Assembly (NCBI GenBank): GCA_949297445.1
Contig: CASFSS010000011.1
Span: 1 to 57,810 of the forward strand
Reading direction: 5' to 3'
Source of the DNA: an uncultured bacterium
GTDB lineage: Bacteria; Bacillota_I; Bacilli_A; RFN20; CAG-826
Length of the DNA: 57,810 bases
Positions 1 to 6,858 of the stretch are shown piece after piece (the stretch's first letter is position 1; each line of letters opens with the position of its first letter). The notes beneath the pieces were generated by a model. That model did not search any database and had not been told where the DNA came from. It saw nothing but the letters and a program-made list of their open reading frames with translations. Both the position numbers and the translations under genes were made by a program.

Positions 1-90
1 ATCACATCTTTGGAACATTACATTCAATTGGCAGAAGAATGGATTGCCTTTTACAATTCAACGAGACTAAAAAACAGGAACCATTAACGA
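1..90 (+). CDS. IS3-family transposase orfB, C-terminal fragment
   Basis: Reading frame 1 is open from the first base to the stop at 88-90 and encodes the last 29 residues of a transposase. The pattern of a Tyr, an Ile-Ala-Phe-Tyr-Asn motif and a Thr-Arg pair is typical of the extreme C-terminus of the rve integrase domain in IS150-like elements, although the usual post-motif sequence ends early here. The gene is cut by the window edge, so neither the catalytic DDE residues nor the frameshift site can be inspected. Confidence 0.7.
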
Positions 91-110
91 TTCCTGTTTT
101 TTGGCTTTTT
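69..110 (+). terminator. Intrinsic terminator at end of IS transposase
   Basis: A 12-bp stem (AAAAAACAGGAA / TTCCTGTTTTTT) with a 10-nt loop surrounds the transposase stop codon and is followed by a T-rich run. It would stop transcription leaving the insertion sequence. Confidence 0.75.
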
Positions 111-116
111 TGAAGT

Positions 117-140
117 GTGTCCATTTTGGGGTTCACTTCA
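117..140 (+). repeat. Right terminal inverted repeat (IRR) of IS3-family element
   Basis: The 24-nt end, read as its reverse complement, begins TGAAGTGAACCCC and resembles IS150-type ends (CTGACCCC...). It pairs with the left repeat at 57613-57636. Host sequence should begin at about 141. Confidence 0.7.
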
Positions 141-180
141 CTTTTTTAGGGCATTTTTTTATTTAGTCAAGGTTTGATTA

Positions 181-189
181 TGTTAAAAT
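181..189 (+). promoter_or_regulatory. Extended -10 promoter for the GH13 gene
   Basis: TGTTAAAAT is an extended -10 element (TG-n-TAAAAT) with a weak -35 (TTTAGT, about 162-167). Transcription would begin near 196, just before a GAGAGG ribosome-binding site for the gene at 218. Confidence 0.5.
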
Positions 190-217
190 ATTTATTGAGA
201 GGTAATTTAAATTAAAT

Positions 218-1753
218 ATGCAAAAAAATAATTGGTTCAACCGAGCAACATTTTATGAAATTTATCCACAAACATTTTTGGATACTAACGGTGATGGGAT
301 TGGCGATATCGAAGGAATTATCGAAAAATTGGATTATATAAAAAGCGTTGGCTTTAATGCCATTTGGCTAAACCCGCTTTTTGATTCACCTTTTTATGAT
401 GCCGGCTACGATGTCCGCGATTTCTACAAAGTTGCCCCTAGATACGGCACAAACGAAGATTTATATAGATTATTTACTGAGGCACATAAGCGAGGCATGC
501 ATGTCATATTGGATTTAGTACCCGGCCACACTTCAATAGACTCAGAGTGGTTTATTCAATCGTGCAAGGCTGAAAGAAACGAATATAGTGACCGTTATAT
601 TTGGACCAATTCGGTTTGGGAAACACCTAAAGATGTTGCATGCATTAGGGGTTTTTATGAACGGAATGGATCAGTCGCAACGAATTTTTTCTCAATTCAG
701 CCAGCACTGAATTATGGATATTTAGAGAAAAAAGACGACTTTGAAATGGAGATCGATGATCCGCGACTCATTCCTAATTTTAAAGCGATGCAAAATGTCA
801 TTACTTTCTATTTAGAAAGAGGATGCGATGGCTTCCGTGTTGATATGGCTGGTTGGATGGCCAAACGCGACGATAAAGAATTTACTGGTACCATTCGCGT
901 TTGGAATAAAATCTTAAAACCGATTAAAGAAAAATATCCGGATGCTTTTTTCGTGAGTGAATGGTCTTCACCTAAACATTCTTTATCGACTTATTTTGAC
1001 AGTGATTTTTTACTCCAAGATTGGTTTAAACCACTTCATATATTTATGTGTCGTGGCGATGACCCCTATTTTAAGGCGAATGTTAATAAATCAGCTAAAC
1101 CTTACTTTGATTTTTATTTAGACTTAATAGATTTTGCTAATAAAAAACATAAATATGTTTCTATTGTCAGTGGAAATCACGATACAACGAGAATAAAAGA
1201 AACTTTAACCGATGATGAACTAAAGTTATTCTACGCATTTTTGTTTACAATGCCCGGCATACCGTTCGTATATTATGGTGATGAAATCGGCATGAATTAC
1301 CGTAAAAAATTGCCTTCAATCGAAGGAGGATATCAACGAACCGGCTCAAGAACTCCAATGCAGTGGAACGCCACTAAAAACGCTGGCTTTTCAACTGCGG
1401 ATGTAACATATATTCCGGTCAATGATGATTATGTTACTATTAATGTCGCCAAAGAAGAAAATGATAAAGATAGTCTACTTACTACTATAAAAGATGTATT
1501 ATCGGTGAGAAATAAACATGCTGCGTTTGAAAATGATGCAAAGATTACTTATTTAAATAAGGAGAGCGAAATTCATCCGTTAAAATATGTTCGGGAAAAA
1601 GACGGCGAAAAAATGCTCGTTGCCATCAATGCTTCTACAAATAAATGCACTTTACTAATTAATCAAAAATATGAAGTAGTCTACTCGCTCAAAAATAAAG
1701 ACTTTCATGGCGAGTTAGAACCACAATCAGTGTTAATTGTTAAACTTATTTAA
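218..1753 (+). CDS. GH13 alpha-amylase-family glycoside hydrolase
   Basis: A cytoplasmic 511-residue enzyme of the GH13 family, expected to hydrolyse or transfer alpha-glucosidic bonds in small maltodextrin- or sucrose-type sugars. All four conserved regions are visible: region I as DLVPGHTS (more often DLVVNHTS), region II GFRVDM with nucleophile Asp209, region III FVSEWSS with acid/base Glu248, and region IV SGNHDTTR with Asp322. The N-terminal YEIYPQTF...DGIGD motif is typical of oligosaccharide-acting members. No signal peptide is seen. A GAGAGG Shine-Dalgarno supports the start. It stands alone, upstream of a broken GH32 sucrose enzyme, so an intracellular sugar role is plausible. The subfamily (alpha-glucosidase, trehalose- or sucrose-active) cannot be fixed by eye. 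Confidence 0.88.
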   Translation: MQKNNWFNRATFYEIYPQTFLDTNGDGIGDIEGIIEKLDYIKSVGFNAIWLNPLFDSPFYDAGYDVRDFYKVAPRYGTNEDLYRLFTEAHKRGMHVILDLVPGHTSIDSEWFIQSCKAERNEYSDRYIWTNSVWETPKDVACIRGFYERNGSVATNFFSIQPALNYGYLEKKDDFEMEIDDPRLIPNFKAMQNVITFYLERGCDGFRVDMAGWMAKRDDKEFTGTIRVWNKILKPIKEKYPDAFFVSEWSSPKHSLSTYFDSDFLLQDWFKPLHIFMCRGDDPYFKANVNKSAKPYFDFYLDLIDFANKKHKYVSIVSGNHDTTRIKETLTDDELKLFYAFLFTMPGIPFVYYGDEIGMNYRKKLPSIEGGYQRTGSRTPMQWNATKNAGFSTADVTYIPVNDDYVTINVAKEENDKDSLLTTIKDVLSVRNKHAAFENDAKITYLNKESEIHPLKYVREKDGEKMLVAINASTNKCTLLINQKYEVVYSLKNKDFHGELEPQSVLIVKLI

Positions 1754-1763
1754 AGTTTTTTAC

Positions 1764-1792
1764 TTGCTTGATTTGATATCCTTATTTATAAT
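1764..1792 (+). promoter_or_regulatory. Promoter for tRNA-Thr
   Basis: A -35 TTGCTT (1764-1769) and a perfect -10 TATAAT (1787-1792) are separated by 17 bp. The predicted start near 1799 lies about 40 nt before the tRNA. Confidence 0.65.
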
Positions 1793-1794
1793 TA

Positions 1795-1818
1795 GGGGCG
1801 TCGCGTTTGTGACGTCCC
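1795..1818 (+). promoter_or_regulatory. GC-rich hairpin between GH13 gene and tRNA
   Basis: An 8-bp stem, GGGGCGTC pairing with GACGTCCC (one G-T), closes an 8-nt loop. It lies just downstream of the tRNA promoter, so it is either the 5' end of the tRNA precursor or a weak terminator for the GH13 gene. The following T run is poor. Confidence 0.45.
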
Positions 1819-1839
1819 TTAAATTTAGCGCTCAAATCA

Positions 1840-1913
1840 GCCTCCTTAGTTAAGTGGCATAACGAATCCATGGTAAGGATTAATTGCTAGTTCGATTCTG
1901 GCAGGAGGCACCA
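1840..1913 (+). tRNA. tRNA-Thr (anticodon GGT)
   Basis: A complete cloverleaf can be folded by eye. The acceptor is GCCTCCT/AGGAGGC, the D stem GTTA/TAAC, and the anticodon stem AATCC/GGATT with loop ATGGTAA (anticodon GGT, reading ACC/ACT). The variable loop is 4 nt and the T arm GCTAG-TTCGATT-CTGGC. The CCA tail is genomically encoded. The gene has its own promoter and a terminator immediately downstream. Confidence 0.92.
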
Positions 1914-1925
1914 TTCATTGTAAAT

Positions 1926-1955
1926 AACATTCTATTTTTAGAATGTTTTTATTTT
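1926..1955 (+). terminator. Intrinsic terminator after tRNA-Thr
   Basis: AACATTCTA pairs with TAGAATGTT around a short T loop and is followed by a T-rich tract. Confidence 0.75.
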
Positions 1956-1975
1956 AAAAATATTTAACAAAATAC

Positions 1976-1997
1976 GAACAATCATTTGTTTTATAAT
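1976..1997 (+). promoter_or_regulatory. -10 box and small palindrome upstream of the GH32 pseudogene
   Basis: TATAAT at 1992-1997 ends only 10 nt before the ATG at 2008, and there is no Shine-Dalgarno sequence between them. Just upstream is the dyad AACAA-TCAT-TTGTT (1977-1990), a possible operator for a sugar regulator. No convincing -35 is seen. Confidence 0.4.
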
Positions 1998-2007
1998 AAA
2001 AATAAGA

Positions 2008-3418
2008 ATGGAAATATATCGTCCATCATTACATATCACCCCACTAAAAGGCTGGATTAACGATCCAAATGGTTTCTCATTTTATAACAATCAATTTCAT
2101 TTATTTGCTCAATATAATCCAAATGATGTTATATGGGGGCCGATGTATTGGTGCCATTTTATAAGCGATGATTTAATAAAATGGAAGCAGCTAAAACCAG
2201 CGTTATCGCCCGATAAACCATACGATAAAGAATATGGATGTTTTTCTGGAAGTGCAATTTCACATTCAAAAACACACGTTCTTGCCTATACTGGCGTCAA
2301 CGACGGCAAACAGACGCAATGCATTGCTTTTTCTAACGATGGAATTAATTATTTTAAATATAAAAATAATCCAGTTATAGACGAAAATATATTGCCAATT
2401 GGCTATGATATTAAGAATTTTCGTGATCCTAAAATCTTTTATCGTAACTCCTCGTTTTATTTTTTAATTGGTGCTAAAAAACTAAATGGTTCATCTGCAT
2501 TATTATTATTTAAAACTAAAGATTTCATGAATGTTAAATTTATTAATTCAGTTTATGAAATGAGCGATTTAGGAGATGGAATGTTAGAGTGCTGCGATAT
2601 TTTATTTTTAGATGGCAAGAGCGAGAAATGTATTTTATTTTGCTCGCCCCAATTTAAAAAGACAGCTGATAAATATCATTATCAAAACTTGCATTCGACA
2701 ATTGCTGTTATTGGAAAATTAAATTTAAACAGCGGTGTTTTTACTCCCACAAGTCAAGAAATTGAATTAGATATGGGCTTTGATTTTTACGCTACTCAAT
2801 CGTTAAAACATAATGGTAATTTTTATTTAGTTGCTTGGGAGGCGATGTGGAACCGTAATTATCCAAGCGTTTGTGAAGGCTATTGTGGTCAATAATAATG
2901 CCTAGGAAAATTGAAATAAAGAACGATTCAATCTATCAATCATTTCCTTACGCTTTAAATAAGTATTCATACTTTGAAAAAACTATTCTCCAAAAAACAA
3001 TTGAGAAAACTTATGAAATTAAATCAGCGCACCCTATCTGTCGCTATCGCTTTTATGCTGAATGTAAGTCTTCTTTTAAAATCTTATTATATTCGAATAA
3101 ATTTTCAGGCTACGAGCTTCAAATTAATCAAAACGACGGAATAATAACTTTTAACCGCTCTAACTCGCTTGAAAGAATAGTTGATAATAATGATTAGAAG
3201 TAAACATTCGACAAATAAAATTAGACGAGAAATCAGCGCCTTATCATTTTGATATTTTGATTGACCATAGTTCATGCGAAATATTGATTAATAACGGAAA
3301 ATATGCTTTTACTTCTCAATATTTTTCAAGAAAGTATTTTGGCATAACATTTGTCGCCGATTCTTCGCCAATATTTGTCAAAAATCTAAAAATTAATAAA
3401 TATAAAATAATTAGATAA
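2008..3418 (+). pseudogene. GH32 sucrose-6-phosphate hydrolase, broken by two frameshifts
   Basis: The first segment (2008-2895) carries the GH32 five-bladed propeller with WINDPNG (nucleophile Asp19), FRDPK (Asp140) and ECCD (acid/base Glu194). It then runs into a stop just after the RNYPS...GYCG motif. The next frame continues as IIMPRKIEI, matching the usual GxxTLPRE position, up to 3197. A third frame, from about 3194 to 3418, encodes the C-terminal beta-sandwich motif ILIDHSSCEILINNG. Adding one nucleotide near 2889 and one T near 3194 would restore about 470 residues, the normal family length. No signal peptide is seen, so it was probably a cytoplasmic sucrose-6-P hydrolase. True decay is likelier than error, but read data would decide. 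Confidence 0.85.
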
Positions 3419-3450
3419 CTCATAGTTATACTATGAGATGATGTTATAAT
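3419..3450 (+). promoter_or_regulatory. Promoter with palindromic operator candidate for NmrA-like gene
   Basis: A perfect dyad, CTCATAG-TTATA-CTATGAG (3419-3437), sits where the -35 should be. A -10 TATAAT follows at 3445-3450. Its position suggests a repressor site rather than a terminator, since no T run follows. Confidence 0.5.
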
Positions 3451-3470
3451 AAAAGAAAAAGGAAGGAAAT

Positions 3471-4421
3471 ATGTCTAAAAAGAAAATACTATTAAACGGT
3501 GTAGATGGAAACTTTGGTTCGAAAGCCGCTGAGGTATTATTGAAAAAGTGGCCTCATGAATCGCTGATTTTTACCGCGCCAACTGAAAGAGGATTAAAAA
3601 AGTTTAAAGACTATGGCATTGAAACCCGCGTTGCCGATTTTAACGACGAAAAAGGCTTAGTCAATGCCTTTGAAGGCGCTGACACCATTATTTTAATTTC
3701 GATGCCTTTTGTCGGTCCTAGACGAAGAGCAGCCCATACTAGAGCCATCGATGCCGCCAAAAAAGCCGGTGTTAGGAAAATTGTCTATACTTCAATAGTC
3801 GGTGCTGGCGATCCATCCATTGACACCTATGAAGTAAATGACCATATTTTTACCGAGAAATACATCAAAGATTCCGGCCTACATTATTTATTTATGCGCG
3901 ACAACCAATATGCTGAAGCGATGGTTTCAAATTACATTAATGCTTATACGAATACAGACAATATTTTAGCCAATAATATGGGCGATGGAAAAATGGCTTA
4001 TATTTCGCGTGACGATTGCGCTATCGCGGCCGCTTATGCCGCCATGAGCGATTGGGAAGATCGTGTCGTGGATGTTAATGGTTATGAACCTTTAACGATT
4101 GCTGAATATATTGATATTGCCAATAAAGTCACCGGCCATAATGTCAAATATGTAGAAATAAGCGACGAGGAACAATATAAGTTCTTTGATTCGATAGGGG
4201 TGCCGCGTACAACGGAAGAAATGTGGGCTCAAACAGCTACTAATTTTCCGTTTTGTTCAGATGGAATGGTTACATTTGGTCGCGCTATTCGCTTAAATCA
4301 AATGGCAACCTTTACCGATGATTTTTATCAACTTACCGGTCAAAAGCCAAAAAGTGTCAAAGAAATTTTTGAACACATGGAAGAACATCTAATTGGCTCA
4401 AGAACATCAACTGATAAATAA
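3471..4421 (+). CDS. NmrA-like NAD(P)-binding oxidoreductase
   Basis: A 316-residue atypical short-chain dehydrogenase of the NmrA/QorB type, probably a cytoplasmic NAD(P)H-dependent quinone reductase or redox sensor. The N-terminus has the dinucleotide loop as GVDGNFG (usually GxTGxxG), followed by a beta-alpha-beta Rossmann pattern. Further on come IILISMPF, VRKIVYTSIVGAG and a LHYLFMRDNQYAEAM stretch typical of QorB-like proteins. A GGAAGG ribosome-binding site precedes the ATG. The gene is monocistronic, with its own promoter, a palindromic operator candidate and a terminator. The substrate is unknown. Confidence 0.8.
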   Translation: MSKKKILLNGVDGNFGSKAAEVLLKKWPHESLIFTAPTERGLKKFKDYGIETRVADFNDEKGLVNAFEGADTIILISMPFVGPRRRAAHTRAIDAAKKAGVRKIVYTSIVGAGDPSIDTYEVNDHIFTEKYIKDSGLHYLFMRDNQYAEAMVSNYINAYTNTDNILANNMGDGKMAYISRDDCAIAAAYAAMSDWEDRVVDVNGYEPLTIAEYIDIANKVTGHNVKYVEISDEEQYKFFDSIGVPRTTEEMWAQTATNFPFCSDGMVTFGRAIRLNQMATFTDDFYQLTGQKPKSVKEIFEHMEEHLIGSRTSTDK

Positions 4422-4438
4422 ACAATTCTATCATTTAG

Positions 4439-4469
4439 AAAAAGTGAACTTTGCTCACTTTTTTATTTT
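4439..4469 (+). terminator. Intrinsic terminator after NmrA-like gene
   Basis: AAAAAGTGA pairs with TCACTTTTT across a 7-nt loop, followed by TATTTT. Confidence 0.8.
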
Positions 4470-4483
4470 GAAGAAAATTTAAA

Positions 4484-4513
4484 TTGTCTATCAAAAATGC
4501 GTTAAAATATAAT
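4484..4513 (+). promoter_or_regulatory. Promoter for membrane protein-GH5 operon
   Basis: -35 TTGTCT (4484-4489) and -10 TATAAT (4508-4513) are 18 bp apart. A strong GAGGAGG ribosome-binding site follows before the ATG at 4549. Confidence 0.7.
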
Positions 4514-4548
4514 TGTAGATTAATTTTTTAACGAGGAGGAAACCTATT

Positions 4549-5187
4549 ATGTGGTTTGGTAGTAGCTCCAATTTGGACAAAATCGGAGAGAATGTCGTTA
4601 GGAGCCCAGACAATTTTAATTGGACAACAATTTTTTTCTTAGCGGTTGTGGTATTTATATACACAATGCTTTTTGTTAAAAAAGATTACAAAGCAATTAT
4701 CGCCGGTATTAGTTTATATTCCATTCACTGGTTTTATGAAATAATGAACGCAGTTATTTTTTCCGCCAGTGGGTATGCGCCACTATGGGCGGTGACAAAC
4801 GATTCGACCTCATTTATTTTATTAATAGGTGTTTCGGTTGAACTTTCGTTTATGTTTTCAATTGCTGGGATTGTTGCTTACAAAACATATGAAGCGCTTC
4901 TTCCGCGGACAAAGATATTAAAAATATCTACTAAGTGGTGGATTGTTGCTTTTATGTCTATCCTATTTTCAGGAATTGAAATTTTCTTAGCTTGGACCGG
5001 CAAGTTTATTTGGGTTTATGAGTGGTGGGGTGCTATTCCTGTCTGTCTTACCACTTATGTTCCCTTCTTTATCGGCGCAATGTTCTTGCCGGATGCTAAA
5101 CCATTGGTCAAAAAAATATTTATTCCCTCTTTAGTGGCCATCAACATCATTCTTCTTTGTGTTTTAATTCCTTTACAAATAATTTAA
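4549..5187 (+). CDS. Six-helix integral membrane protein of unknown function
   Basis: A 212-residue hydrophobic protein that I do not recognise. About six membrane segments can be seen at residues 25-44, 49-72, 88-112, 129-149, 160-178 and 188-211. The loops are short, several Trp pairs occur at the membrane edges (KWW, EWW), and there is an intramembrane Glu in VELSF. There is no ATPase, signal or known transporter motif. It has a GAGGAGG ribosome-binding site and is followed 31 nt later by a membrane-anchored GH5 glucanase without an intervening terminator, so the two are probably co-transcribed. A role next to the glucanase at the envelope is inference only. Confidence 0.75.
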   Translation: MWFGSSSNLDKIGENVVRSPDNFNWTTIFFLAVVVFIYTMLFVKKDYKAIIAGISLYSIHWFYEIMNAVIFSASGYAPLWAVTNDSTSFILLIGVSVELSFMFSIAGIVAYKTYEALLPRTKILKISTKWWIVAFMSILFSGIEIFLAWTGKFIWVYEWWGAIPVCLTTYVPFFIGAMFLPDAKPLVKKIFIPSLVAINIILLCVLIPLQII

Positions 5188-5218
5188 AATTGAAATGCAG
5201 CGCGAAGGAAACATCATT

Positions 5219-6655
5219 ATGGAAGATAACTTTTCAAATGCCAAAAATACGAATAGCAAGAAAACAAAAATAATTGTTATTGTCGTTGGTGTCGTTTTAA
5301 TTTTTTATTTGCTAATCTCATTAATGCTTAGCATATTTTTCGGACACTCGCGCGATTATAGAGCCGTTTCGCAAGTCGATTATATTTCAACGAACACAAC
5401 CGGCTTAGTACAAGCAGGAACGACAAGCAAGTCTAATCGCTCACTTTATGATAAAGATGGTAATCGCCTTTTACTAAAAGGCATTAATGCCGGAAACCTA
5501 TTATTACAAGAAGGTTGGATGTCTCCCTTTGCCTTAGAGCCAATGAAAAATGATGATGGTAGTTACGCAAAAGATAAGGATGGGAACATCCTATATCCAG
5601 AGTTTTATGAGGAACAGTTTTTAACTGCTATTTATAATAATCCTAATTTAAAAGATAACGCCGAAGAATTAATCGATTATTATCGCGCATGCTTTATGAG
5701 CGACATTGACTTTAAGATAATTAAAGAAGACATGAATTTTAACGTCATACGCCTCCCTTTTTATTGGCGCAATATTTTAAATGATGATTTGACCTTAAAA
5801 GAGGAAAGTAAAGCATTTGCTTATTTAGATTGGTTTTTAGAAAAATGTAAAGAAAATGATTTATATTGTATTTTAGATTTACACGGCGCACCCGGATCAC
5901 AAAATAGTATCGAACATAGCGGAGCAATACCGCCTCAACCCGAACTTTGGCATAACGAAAATAACGAAAATGCTGTTATAAATCTGTGGGATTATGTCTC
6001 TTCTTATTACACCAACGTACGAAAAGATTTAGCCCCTTATATCGTTACTTACGATATATTAAATGAACCGTTAGAAAAAGCCGACGGCTATTCAACAAAA
6101 TACATTGCCGATTTTTATGATAAAGTTTATCGAGCGATAAGAGAAAACAAAGATTACCACGTCATAACGTTTGAGTTTGTTTGGGACGATTCAAAGGCGG
6201 TAGATCCTGCCGAATATGGCTGGGAAAATATCATGTATCAAAATCATCATTATAATTGGGATAGTGTGAACATTGATGTCTATAAAGCCTATTTCGACTT
6301 TTTCAAAATTGGCCACGATTTTGATGTTCCTTATTTGGTTGGGGAATTCACCTATTTTACCGATGACGACATGTGGGAATCGGCATTAGACGATTGGTAT
6401 GATGCCTATGGGTATAATTGGACCATGTGGAATTATAAAACGACCGTTGTTGGCTGGTGGGATTCTAGCTGGGGATATCAAGTAGCAAGATTAAATCTTG
6501 ATGTAGCTACTGAGGAAACCAAATGTAACGTAGCAACATGCACCGAGGAAGAGTTCCGCTTGGCTTGCGACGCTACGAAGACAGAAAATTGCCAAACTGG
6601 CTATTTAAAGAAAACGATTGATGCATATTGGGAGCGTTTTGAAAAAAAACAATAA
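5219..6655 (+). CDS. Membrane-anchored GH5 endoglucanase-type glycoside hydrolase
   Basis: A 478-residue GH5 (clan A) beta-glucanase, displayed outside the cell on an N-terminal anchor. Residues about 17-42 form one uncleaved-looking hydrophobic helix after a Lys-rich tail, followed by a linker and a TIM-barrel domain starting at SLYDKDGNRLLLKGIN. Catalytic residues are visible: acid/base Glu283 in LNEP and nucleophile Glu376 in VGEFTYF, with upstream FNVIRLPFYW and CILDLHGAPG motifs. I chose the ATG at 5219 because AAGGA lies 9 nt before it; an in-frame start at 5195 exists. It is probably transcribed with the membrane protein at 4549. Likely substrates are beta-glucans, but GH5 is broad and specificity is not readable. 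Confidence 0.88.
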   Translation: MEDNFSNAKNTNSKKTKIIVIVVGVVLIFYLLISLMLSIFFGHSRDYRAVSQVDYISTNTTGLVQAGTTSKSNRSLYDKDGNRLLLKGINAGNLLLQEGWMSPFALEPMKNDDGSYAKDKDGNILYPEFYEEQFLTAIYNNPNLKDNAEELIDYYRACFMSDIDFKIIKEDMNFNVIRLPFYWRNILNDDLTLKEESKAFAYLDWFLEKCKENDLYCILDLHGAPGSQNSIEHSGAIPPQPELWHNENNENAVINLWDYVSSYYTNVRKDLAPYIVTYDILNEPLEKADGYSTKYIADFYDKVYRAIRENKDYHVITFEFVWDDSKAVDPAEYGWENIMYQNHHYNWDSVNIDVYKAYFDFFKIGHDFDVPYLVGEFTYFTDDDMWESALDDWYDAYGYNWTMWNYKTTVVGWWDSSWGYQVARLNLDVATEETKCNVATCTEEEFRLACDATKTENCQTGYLKKTIDAYWERFEKKQ

Positions 6656-6702
6656 TTAGATTTTTGCATATAGTTTCTTTTTGCTTTACAAATTGTAATA
6701 TA

Positions 6703-6748
6703 TAGGCTATATACACGAGAATATCTTTGTTTATACAGCCTTTTTTTG
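6703..6748 (+). terminator. Probable terminator after GH5 gene
   Basis: AGGCTATATAC pairs imperfectly with GTTTATACAGCCT, and a seven-T run follows directly. Confidence 0.55.
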
Positions 6749-6797
6749 TATTTCTCTAACCATTTTAATTATTTTTTTGCGTAGATTTTACCATCAA

Positions 6798-6826
6798 TTG
6801 CATTAATGGTTTACACGTTGTATAGT
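6798..6826 (+). promoter_or_regulatory. Promoter for exported-protein triad
   Basis: -35 TTGCAT (6798-6803) and -10 TATAGT (6821-6826) are separated by 17 bp. A very strong GGGGGAGG ribosome-binding site lies before the ATG at 6859. The next intrinsic terminator is after 11063, so three genes probably share this promoter. Confidence 0.6.
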
Positions 6827-6858
6827 TAGAACATATTTTTGGGGGAGGTTTTCTTGTT

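Larger units (their letters stand above)
1..140 (+). mobile_element. Right end of an IS3-family (IS150-like) insertion sequence
   Basis: The window opens inside the last 29 codons of a transposase orfB reading frame, which ends at the TAA at 88-90. The visible tail (EEWIAFYNSTRL and neighbours) resembles the C-terminal end of IS3-family DDE integrases. A hairpin terminator overlaps the stop. The right terminal inverted repeat lies at 117-140; its reverse complement starts TGAAGTGAACCCC and matches the left repeat at 57613-57636 at 16 of 24 positions. Most of the element is outside the window. The family call is good; the subgroup is inferred from the repeat. Confidence 0.8.
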
